From: Rachicladosporium sp. CCFEE 5018
Lineage: Eukaryota > Ascomycota > Dothideomycetes > Cladosporiales > Cladosporiaceae
Direction: 5' to 3'
DNA length: 64,000 nucleotides
Assembly: GCA_002077045.2 (NCBI GenBank)
Contig: KZ111159.1
Location: forward strand, 310,001 to 374,000
Of this stretch, positions 41,469 through 50,525 are shown in pieces. Within the stretch, counting starts at the first letter, position 1. The number at the start of each line of letters is the position of its first letter. Made by a program: the position numbers and the translations under genes. The notes below the pieces were generated by a model. That model did not search any database and was not told where the DNA came from. It worked only from the letters and a program-made list of their open reading frames with translations.

Positions 41469-42475
41469 CTAGCTACGCTCGAAGATATTCCTCATCAGCG
41501 TAGCCTCCACCCGAGTAGCAGCGACCTCCGCTCGCGCAGCCGCAACTTCAGCTCTCAAAGCCGCAACCTCCGCGTCAGCGATTGTTGCCGACCATGGAGA
41601 TACAGAGGCCCGGTCTCGTCCAGTGCTGCTCATACTAGGTGTGGAGGCCGGTGTCAGAGGGTTCACGTTGTCTCTGTGCTCTGTCTTGATGCTTGCTCCC
41701 CGGTCGAATGTGGCCTGTGTATCGACACTGGATGCTCGTAAGAGTCCGGTCAAGTTCATGAGTAGAGACTCCGTGGTGGGTATAAGGTCGCTCGCTGCAT
41801 TGGAGGGGCTGGTAGTTCCTTGTTCGCTGACATAGCGCGCGAGAGTAAGGGCAGCCTCCGCAGGCGTCGACACGCTATACCGAGTATCGTTTGCAGTCAC
41901 TGGTGTCCCTGACTCGATCTGCCCTGGTTGACCATCATCCTTCTCGCCAGTCCTGTCGCGATACTTCCTGTACGCGGCGCCCTGTCCCGTCAGATGGTGC
42001 CTCCGAAAGATCTCTCTGTACTTCCGCGGCCCCTTCGCGACGACCTTCTTAGACGCTCCAGGCTTCGAACGAGGCGCATCAGGCCCAGCACCACATTGCC
42101 GGGAGCTATGGTAGCATTTGCCATACTTGCTGGACTTCTTGTCCGCTCTGACGCGGCACTCCAAGTTCGCCTTGCGGCAGGGCAGGCATTTCGCATCCTC
42201 AGCAACTGGGACGCCATCTGATGTTTCCATGATTCGGCCAACAGTGTTGTATTGAGACAGCCGTGATTTCGCGTGCGTGGCCGTTTCGGGATCCACGGCA
42301 GCTGTCAGGAGATTCTCCCAGTCGGACACTGAGTAGTACCAGAAGTCTGATTCCTTGTCGGTCTGTGGGCGACGATATCTGTATCTTATCATGAGCAGGG
42401 GTATCAGAAGTATGCATCAATGTGTACTGACTTGTCGCGCAGCACCTGTATTCGGTCGTCTTGAGTTGCATCCAT
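41469..42475 (-). CDS. Zn2Cys6-like/coiled-coil paralogue B
   Basis: Exons 42475-42432 and 42384-41469, phase 2, 47-nt intron (GTCAGT to GATAAG); 319 aa. Exon 1 is MDATQDDRIQVLRDK. Exon 2 has YRYRRPQTDKESDFWYYSVS, DWENLLTAA, RIMETSDGVPV and the Cys cluster CLPC..C..Y..C..C, in which the fourth Cys is Tyr (TAT). A basic segment follows (KKVVAKGPRKYREIFRR), then a Ser/Thr-rich linker with IKTEHRD, possibly a sumoylation-type site. The C-terminus is a heptad-like run (AEVAALRAEVAAARAEVAAT) ending ATLMRNIFERS. Possible nuclear DNA-binding or regulatory protein, by analogy with Zn2Cys6 factors. Function unknown. Confidence 0.65.
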
Positions 42476-42769
42476 GACTGGCCGATGTCGACGTTTTCCG
42501 GCGGGTCTTGACGGTACTGCAAGTTTGACAGTGGTGAGTGTAGATGAACGCAAGTCGAGGTCAAGTACTATGAAGGCGAGCGGTCGGCATGGAAGGCACA
42601 TGTTTACACGAGTTCCTTCCCTGTCATCTTCATCACCGCGCCTGCCGAATCACTACCTAGGACATGTGCCCTGCGACGTTCAGCTCACTTCACCCATGCT
42701 GATAGCAGCTCAAGATCCTCGCCTCCCATGTCCCTCCGATCCTTCACGTGCTACACGATTCCCATCGGA

Positions 42770-43783
42770 TCAGTTTGTCTGCGCACACAGCTTCTGGCGC
42801 TCGTACTCAGCACGCAACAGAGTCGCCTCGGCTCTAAGTGCCGCGATCTCTATGTCGGCGAGATCTCGCGCGCGCTGACCGCTCGATTGCTCTACTACCT
42901 TTTCCTCCATCGGAAACAGAATTCCCTGCTCTGCAGGCGGCGTAAGCATGCCATTGCCCTCGTCTGGCTCGCGAACCAACTTTTGATCAGCGTCTCTATC
43001 TCTTCGCAGGGTAGCTAGCGGGATCTCGGGTGAGTCGGGCACTTGTTGGCGAGGCAGCGGTAGTGTTGTTGTGACGCCAGGCGGTATGTCCCCCCTCGTC
43101 CGGAAAGCATCTCCATAATTGACAGGCTGCATCAAATGATGAACAGGGCCCGCTAGGGAAGTAGTGTCTTTGTGATGCGTCGCCAGAGTGAGAAACGCAC
43201 CTCCCGGGGAAGCTCGATTCTCACCGATGCCGGAGGTCTTACGCTTCTTGGGCGCTGGTGGTGGAGCCTGCTTCTGACGGGGCGCCACGAAAGATGGAAT
43301 ATCCCTTGGCGCAGGCTCAACTTCACCCACGCAGGACATCTTGCGCTTCTTCAAGCTTTGCTTTGGCATAGTCCACTCCAGCGCATCGACAATCTCGACA
43401 GATCGGGTCCGTTTCGACGCTGCCTCCATCTCGCGCAACTGCTGGATCCCACTATGTGTAATGTAACCGGCCTCGCATTTCGTCCCAGCGTGCACACATC
43501 TTGCGCAGACCTTGCTTCGCCCATCTCTCGCCACCCGGCATGGCAAGCCAGCCGACCTGCAGTGCTTACATTTGGCAAAATCGGGTGCGGTGATGCCGTG
43601 CTCGGTTTCGACTAGCTTCGCCACTTTCTCGGCTCTCCGCAGGCTGCCGCTGGCAGTCTTTCTGATCTTCGCGTTATTCGACTCCCTGTCTTTCAGCAGC
43701 TGCGACCACTTGTCGAGTGTACAATACCAGAAGTCCTTGGGATTTTTTGTGCGTGGCTGGCGGTAGCTGTGTCTGACAGGCAT
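42770..43783 (-). CDS. Zn2Cys6-like/coiled-coil paralogue C
   Basis: Read as a single 337-aa exon from MPVRHSYRQPRTKNPKDFWY. The sister genes have a phase-2 intron just before the Y/F/L-R-[RQ]-P motif, and here cacag|c-tac stands at exactly that place, so a short upstream exon may replace the first residues. Cluster: CKHC-x6-C-x10-CARC-x6-C, all six Cys present. Two basic Lys/Arg patches (QSLKKRKMS, PAPKKRKTS) could be nuclear localisation signals. The tail ADIEIAALRAEATLLRAEYERQKL is the family coiled coil. Function unknown. Confidence 0.65.
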   Translation of the reverse strand: MPVRHSYRQPRTKNPKDFWYCTLDKWSQLLKDRESNNAKIRKTASGSLRRAEKVAKLVETEHGITAPDFAKCKHCRSAGLPCRVARDGRSKVCARCVHAGTKCEAGYITHSGIQQLREMEAASKRTRSVEIVDALEWTMPKQSLKKRKMSCVGEVEPAPRDIPSFVAPRQKQAPPPAPKKRKTSGIGENRASPGGAFLTLATHHKDTTSLAGPVHHLMQPVNYGDAFRTRGDIPPGVTTTLPLPRQQVPDSPEIPLATLRRDRDADQKLVREPDEGNGMLTPPAEQGILFPMEEKVVEQSSGQRARDLADIEIAALRAEATLLRAEYERQKLCAQTN

Positions 43784-44189
43784 TGTGATTCTGCGTGTCA
43801 GTGCTTCTGATGTTCCAGAAGGTTGTGGTGGGGATAGCGCTGCTGTCGTTTGAACTGTACCAATAGAGTACCTGGATCCTAAGTCTGCGGATGATTAGAT
43901 GTGAAGTGAGAAGCAAGTGACCTGATGTAGACGTTGAGATAGTTGTGGAGCAGCGTAGAACTCAAGTATAAGACTACTCACTTACGTAGAACGCAAAGCG
44001 CCAGCTTGGTCTTTGTTGTGATTCCCTTGTCCAGCTGCGCAAGACCGCGAGCAAACGAGACCCACCTTGCCAGTAAGTCAACACCGCCAGCGAACATGAA
44101 GGCAGAGCTCAAAGCAGCATGAGTCTGCATGATCAAGTCTTTTGAATGTAGCAATCGCCCGCATCCACAGGGATTCGCTCCTCATCCGA

Positions 44190-45108
44190 TCATCTCCTGC
44201 GCTCGATTGACTTCCTCCGCTCATAGACCGCGCGCATGAGTCTGGCCTCCGACTGGGCTGCAAAAACATCCGCCTCCATGGCCAGTCGTGCCGCCTTAGC
44301 CTCAAGCTTGAGCACTTCGATTTCTTCATTGGCCAGGTCCTCCTCTCGCTGCCGCTGACGTTTCAACCGTCGTGCTGAGTGTTCTTCTTCAAGATCATTG
44401 GACCGTGAATGCGTAGATGATCCGAGAAGGCTTGTGTCGCTACCCGCCTCGCGCTTGTCGGTAACGCTTCTCTCCGGAGAGCCCTGTAGCATTCTTTCTT
44501 CTCCAGCGTTCTCCATACCAGCATTGACATCGCTGTGCTGGTCGTTGAGTGGAATTTCGGCCGAACTTGAGTCCAGAGCGCGCCAAGATGTTGAGAACAT
44601 GGACGGCGGTTGCTCCTGCTGACCACGTTGCATGACAGGTCCAGCCTCACACGGCTTCTTATGCTTCATACACTTCGCACAAGCCATGCTGGTTGCACCT
44701 CGTGCTACTCGACACGCCACTCCTGCTGTCCTGCACAGCTCACACATGGCGAAGTCCGGAACCGTAATCCCCACATCGGTTTCCATCAATTCCGCCACAT
44801 GCTCGATCAAGCGGAGCTTCTTACGTGCGGCACTCCTGGTGGCGGGAGCTGCATTGGCCTCCAGAAGTGCTGCCCAGTCTGCTTGTGAGATGTGCCAGAA
44901 GTCGTCCCTGTCTTTGCTGCGTGGACGACGGAACCTGCCATTGTCAGCGTTTTGCGCATGTAGCTGATGTTTCTATGAGCTTCGCTGCAGCATCGAAGCG
45001 CTGGAACATTGCGCCCGTGAGAAGCACGGCGTGAGACCGTTAGACTTACTGTGTGCGAGGCGGCTTTGCAGCCGTGTTGCCTGAGATGGAGTGTCTCGGA
45101 TCCGCCAT
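44190..45108 (-). CDS. Zn2Cys6-like/coiled-coil paralogue D
   Basis: Exons 45108-45050 (MADPRHSISGNTAAKPPRTQ) and 44934-44190, phase 2, GTAAGT to GGCAG, 115-nt intron; 267 aa. Exon 2 opens FRRPRSKDRDDFWHISQADW, then AALLEAN, ELMETDVGITV and the intact cluster CELC-x6-C-x10-CAKC-x6-C. The middle is Ser-rich. The C-terminal third is a charged coiled coil (RRLKRQRQREEDLANEEIEV onward) ending EARLMRAVYERRKS. Shortest member of the array. No other domain seen. Confidence 0.68.
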
Positions 45109-45620
45109 GCTGCTGTTGGGTATGTATGTCGTGGTTGGTGAGAGCCAAGTGGTACGTGACGGAAAGCTGCGCGGCAAGAAGTGGGTGAGCGATACAGACG
45201 GCGGCCACCGGGAAGGGAAAGCAGGTCTCGGTCGCACTTGCTTTTCCTCAGACTGCGCATAGTCGTCCGCATGGGAGTCTCGTGAGTGAGGCTTAGAACC
45301 ATCATACACACCTCCAGCTGAAATGTAAGAGCACGTGAAGGAAATGTACTGGTAAAAAGTGATCAGGACTCACTTAGATGCTCGTCGAAGAGCATGTCAA
45401 CGGGACGTCCTCCCTCCGCGCAGATCGCGTTGTCGCTACATGGTGCAGCACTGCCATGCCGAACGCCAATGAATCTCCTCAAGATCCGATCACCGTGCTT
45501 CATGTACTTTTGCAATACTCACTGATCATCGGCCATGTTCCTGGTATAGCTCTACGTGACTTTATGCCCATTTCTACCCTCAGCAGTGGATGCAGCGCAT
45601 ACCATCATGAGACCAAGTGG
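45109..45620. other. Spacer between paralogues D and E
   Basis: Nothing recognised. Confidence 0.5.
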
Positions 45621-47662
45621 TCAAGAGTCCGCACGATCCATCGCCCAAGACTTGCGCTTCCGGCTCTTCTCTAACATCGCGCGCGCGATCCTGGCCTCTG
45701 TCTCTGCAGCAAATGCCTCGTCCTCGAGAGCTTTCTGCTCGGCGAACGCCTTGACTTGTCTTGCTCGCTTCTCCGCCAGTGCTTCTGCTCTCATCACTGC
45801 GATCTCTTCGTCCTCTTCGGCATCATTATCTAGGTCCACGGGCGATTGGGTATGGCGAGGTCGCGATTGCGTTTGGGGCTGCTTTTGAGGGGTAGGAATC
45901 GTTCTGGAGGCGGGAGTTCGTGGCTTTGCGACGATGCCTTGGTCGTCTGTGTCTGTATCGTCGTTGGGCGAGAGCTCTGTCCGGTGTCGTGGCTTCTGCG
46001 CCTTGCTTGCACTGCGACGGCGCGGATCTTGCTTTGGCTTCGCCTTCGTTTCTGACAGAGCAGCTGCTCCAGTGTTGCCCTCCGGGAAGCCTTCCCAATC
46101 TTCTTCTTCATCACTGTAGATAACCGTCTCACCTCTTGGCGTCATTGTCTTCGTGCGGCTTGTCCGTCGATCAGCAGCTACCGCGTTTCTCCTGGTCCTC
46201 GTCCTCACAGCAGGGCTAGGCGTCTCACTGCCCTCGAATTCCGAGCCCTCTTCTTCCCCCATCTGCTCCTCTTCCCCGTCAGCCTCCAACTTCGCCCCGC
46301 AGGTGCGATTGGCAGTCAGACAAGGTGCGGATCTCGCAACGCAGCCTTTGCCCACCCTCTCACGTTCTGCAGTCGAGTAGACGACGCACGGCTCCTCCCA
46401 ACCCTCCGCGACCTTGTTAAGGCAACGTTGGCAAGGAGAGCCGGCAAGAACCCCGAGATCTGTGCTCATCATTCGTGCGATGTGAGTCCACCGCGCCTTG
46501 ACGTGGTCGGACATGGCTTCGTAAGCTTCGCGTGATAGTTTCCACCACTCTGAAGTCTCACCGAGGACTTCGGGGTAGGGATGCTTCGTGGTGGATGGGG
46601 CGGTAGTGGAGTCGTCTTCTGCTGATGACGCAGGAGCGATGGGCGATGGAGGCTGTAATGAGCCGTATCCAGACTCCGATCTAGGCCCTAGCTGAGGCCT
46701 GCGCTGGCGCTGTGCTATCAATGGCTCGTCAGAAGACGTCGACTCTTGGCGGGTGTGGTTCGGGGAATGCCTCTCCATGGTTTGGCTCGGGTCTTGTGGC
46801 CGTATTGGCTCGCTGTCCGACTCCTTGACGAAGTTGCACTGACTGCGGAGAGGGGACGTAGGCGCTTGTTCTGACTCGGACTGGGCGTCCACTTTCTCGT
46901 CGATTGGTACGCTTGATGGCTTAGTGACTGGTGCAGTCGTGCGCACCATAGGCGCCACTGGTGCCTTCCCCTGAGCGTGCACGGCTGTAGTCGCCTTCGT
47001 CTTGGCCTTGGCCGTAGCCTGAGCAGGCTGCTTCGTCGTCTGACGCTTCGCAAAGCTCCTGAGCTCTGCCTCGAACTCTGCCTCAGCATCACTCGATGGA
47101 GGCGTCGACCTCGCGTCCCGGGAGCGACCGAAAATCTCGATTTCCAAATCCCGAAAGTGGTTCGTGCTTGGGGTGGCGGGTCTGGGTGCTTGGGGAAGAG
47201 CTGTAGGAGCTTTGGGTCCAATGACCCGCGATGGAGGCTCCCTCGAGGCAGCAGCAGTGGTAGCTGTGCACTCCCTGCCGTCAATCAAGCAAAAGGCGCA
47301 GCCCACGCGCCTGCCATCCTTCCAGACCCTACACCTTACACGTGCTTCAGTGCAAGACCTACACCCGTTCGGGACATCGATGCCCGAAGTCGTTTCCATG
47401 ATGAGGCCGGCATCATGTATACGACAGAGCTGCTTCACCGCAGCTTCCTGGTCATCAGAGGAGACCATTGGATTGCCCGCTTGGGCAGCAAGGATTTCCT
47501 ATTGAGACCGAGAACAGAACCAGAAGTCATTGGCCCTGACGGTCTCGGGACGACGTAGGCTATGATGTGGGTTAGTGAGTGTAATGAGGCAATGCGCTTT
47601 GTCCTAAGGGCTTTTACGTACGCGTCAACGTCGATGCCACCAGACATGCCGTCTGAAGCCAT
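45621..47662 (-). CDS. Zn2Cys6-like/coiled-coil paralogue E, long form with early in-frame TAG
   Basis: Exons 47662-47622 (MASDGMSGGIDVDA) and 47559-45621, phase 2, GTACGT to CATAG; 660 codons including the final stop. Exon 2 opens LRRPETVRANDFWFCSRSQ, then TAG at 47501-47499 exactly where the sisters have Trp (DW-x-x-LL). Translation could instead begin at Met 47468 (MVSSDDQ), giving 615 aa. Cluster CRSC-x6-C-x10-CAFC-x6-C is intact. It alone has a second copy of the N-terminal module: WWKLSREAYEAMSDHVKARW, then a modified Cys-rich stretch (CQRC..C..C..C..C). Acidic and basic low-complexity regions follow; the coiled-coil tail is EEIAVMRAEALAEKRARQVK to EARIARAMLEKSRKR. Confidence 0.65.
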
Positions 47663-48169
47663 GCTCGAGGCAGCGATGGTGTCCAGACGAGAAGTCGGCA
47701 GCGAGAGCTGCAGTCGAGGTGAATATATAGCTCACGCGGTGCAGGTGATCTGTCGCAAGTGATCGTTCAGTCCTGACGAGACCAGCGTGATCGCACTTAG
47801 ATGACCTATCTGGTGTGACCAAACACAAGTGATCAAGGACCGAGATCAAATTCCCTCGTTTGAGCGTCTGTTTACAAGACCCGCCCAACCGAACAGGGTT
47901 AGCGGGAAGCGACAGTGAGTGAACGGGAAGGAGCGAGGGAGGTTATATCGAAAAGTGAAGGACTGACAGGTACGGATGAGATGATGAGGAATGGATTCCA
48001 ATGGGAAAGCGGTATATCAATGCATTGGAATTGAGTACTCACGCTTCTCCCATTGATCATATCCAGCATAGTCGCCACAAAGCCAACACCCTCTGCCGTT
48101 CACTCCCGACCCTCCACCAGAGCCTTCCAGCTCGCCCTCCACCCAGCCAAACCAATTCAGACCATGCGG
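47663..48169. other. Intergenic
   Basis: No gene recognised between the array and IWS1. Confidence 0.5.
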
Positions 48170-49685
48170 CTACCTACCCATCCCCCCCTTCCCCTTCGCC
48201 CTCGCAGCGACTTTGCGGAACGCCGCCTCGCCAACAGCGCCCTGCCTCTTTCCCTGATCGGCAAGCACAGCAGAACTCATATTGCTCGCGGGCATGATAC
48301 TGTAGCTGCCCACCGTGCCCTCCACGCGTGCGCGGTTCGTGGCGATGGGAGCCGCCAGAGCCTTCTTGCGCTTCTCGGCCATGAGAGTCGCGCGGTCGAG
48401 ATGTTGGGAGCCGGTTGGGCGTTGGGAAGCAGCGAGGGGGTCATAGGGGGCTGTCGGGACGGCCTGCACGAGAATGTCAGTACATAGATCGGTGCACGGA
48501 ATTCGTGAAGATGCAGGGAATCTGCAACACAGCAAAACCATACCTTCGACCGCAAATCCTTCCTCTTCCCCAACACAATCCTCAACCACTCCGCCTCCAG
48601 CTTCTCCGCCTGCCGCTTAATCCCCAACTGCGGCTGCATACTCTTCGTATAAAACACAATCACCTTGCCCAACCCGCTCGCCACAAGCGCCTCCTTAGTC
48701 ATACTCAACCCCATCAGAATCGCGAACAGCTCCCGCTGGATCTGGTAGTTCGGTAATGCGGCATCCACATCAGCGGGCTCGAGGTAGAACCTAACGGCCT
48801 CGAGGATGTTGACGTCGGGGTCTATGATGCTGGAGCGGAGCGTGTTGCGGTTTAGGAGTTCGGTTACTTGGGGCAGGAGCTTGAGTTTGGCGGTGGCAAC
48901 TTTGCCTTCTTCGCGGGCGCGTTGATCGGCTTGGCAGGCTGCTGCCATGAGCTGGCGCATGTTTTCTAGTTCGGCGTCGGCGGCGGCGTCGAGGTCTATG
49001 CCCATGCCGCGGCGGCGGGCGGGCTTGTTGGTGCGGAGGGCGTCGTCCATTTTGCGGTCTAAGGCACGTCGGCGGCCTGTGGCTTGTCAGTGATGTGCAG
49101 CCCTGCAGGGCGATGTATAGATTACTCACGCTCCTCTGGTGTCAAATCATCCTCGTTCTCTGGCTCCCTGATTCTCCTCACCCTTTCCCCTCCTCCGTCT
49201 GCCTTGCCCTTCCGCCTTCTCTTCCCCTCCATCTCCGGCCCGCCCTCAAAGTCCGGCTCATCCTCTCCCCCATCCTCGCCAGCCCTTACCCGCTTCGGCT
49301 TTCTGGCCTTCTCTCTCCGACCCTCTTTCTTCTTCTTCCTGCTCTCTCTCTCCTCGCCCTCTGTCCGCTTCCGCTTGTGCACACCGAGCAATCCCACGTT
49401 CGACTCGTCTACTGCAACAGGTGCATCGGGTACGATGATGTTGGCTGCATCGAAGTTGTCGAATTGGGCTTCATCTAAGTCATCGAGCTCAGACTCGTTG
49501 TCAGATGGTGGCGCATCGTCCTCATCGAGATCCATATCGGCTGATGGGTTTGCGATGGGTGGTGTAGATGCGTTCTCTTCCTCGATAGAGGGGTCTAGGG
49601 GGTCGTTTGGGTCTGCGTTTGCTTGAGGTTCGGGTGATACATCGAGCGAGGGTACGGCGGAGGTGGACTGTTCGAGGTCGTCCAT
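48170..49685 (-). CDS. IWS1: Transcription elongation factor Iws1/Spn1
   Basis: Nuclear factor that binds Spt6 and RNA polymerase II and couples elongation to chromatin. Exons 49685-49130, 49076-48544 and 48463-48170 (phases 1 and 0) total 461 codons; 460 aa. The start MDDLEQST leads a long acidic and Lys/Arg-rich disordered N-terminus. The conserved TFIIS N-terminal-type core starts RRRALDRKMDDALRTNKP and includes MRQLMAAACQADQRAREEGK, ATAKLKLLPQVTELLNRNTL, ILEAVRFYLEP and ALPNYQIQRELFAILMGL. The C-terminus RATLMAEKRKKALAAPIATN, with GSYSIMPASNM, is also conserved. Introns use GTGAGT and GTATGG. Confidence 0.94.
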
Positions 49686-49945
49686 TGTGGATGTGTGGGG
49701 AATGATGTGGTAGGGAGTATGTTGTACGAAGGGTTCACTGTCAATGGCAAAAAGATTGATAGTCACTGGTGAAGTCGCGTTCGAGTACTGTACTGCCGTT
49801 TAGATCGAAAAGCCTGACTGCCTCAGGCATGTCAAAGTGACCGACACCTCCGAGACGATGGCCATGTAACAACAGCACATCCACGGACCTAGTTCCAATC
49901 CCGACCATCTTCCCAACCCGTCGTTATTCCCAGAATCCTCTCACC

Positions 49946-50207
49946 ATGTTCGGCGGCCGTAACTCTCCCTTCCCACGTCCCTGTTCTTCAACTCAACCAC
50001 TAACACCCCCGTCCAGCACCCCCTCCCACAGCCGCAGAGCTCAAGCAGCAAGAAGCCACCGCCATGCACACAGTCTACAACGCCCTAGCGACATGCGTCG
50101 TGCTGTATCTCTGTGCGTTTCATGATGGATGAGAAGGTATTGGGGATACGAGGCTGACACTCGGGACAGCGCCTTTCGCCGTGGAGTATGTGTATAAACT
50201 TGTATGA
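49946..50207 (+). CDS. TOM5: Mitochondrial import receptor subunit Tom5 (48 aa)
   Basis: Tiny tail-anchored subunit of the TOM complex in the outer mitochondrial membrane. Three exons: 49946-49958 (only 13 nt, MFGG plus one base), 50017-50112 and 50170-50207, phases 1 and 1, introns 58 and 57 nt; 147 nt in all. The protein begins MFGGPPPPTAAELKQQEATA and ends in a hydrophobic anchor ALATCVVLYLSPFAVEYVYK. MFGG, the acidic/polar first half and LYLSPF are Tom5 marks in filamentous fungi. Divergent from IWS1 across 260 bases. Too short for simple ORF calling. Confidence 0.88.
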
Positions 50208-50525
50208 TGGAACACTACCGCAATTTGAGTGATAATGGGAAGGAGATGACCAGTGGACGATGAGGAGCGGACGATGAGGATTCGATCACTATCATGATGG
50301 ATGTGTCGCAGAAACGGACGACATGATATGCTGTCGCCATAAGGTGCACATACACTCAGGCAATATGGCGCTGACCCAGTCGCGCGGCGCCTCAGCAAAG
50401 CCATGGCTGCAGAGACGCAAGACGATAGATGGAGGAGCTGTACAATACATGTACCATAGCGCACTTAACAACATACACCACTCGTCCCGGCGTGCATGGT
50501 GAGAGCACATTCAGGCAAGGCAAGC
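50208..50525. other. Intergenic, convergent 3' ends
   Basis: Nothing recognised between TOM5 and the carnitine acetyltransferase. Confidence 0.5.

Noticed and set aside
46977..47558. Plus-strand 193-codon frame
   Set aside because: Antisense to paralogue E, low-complexity translation of its coding strand.
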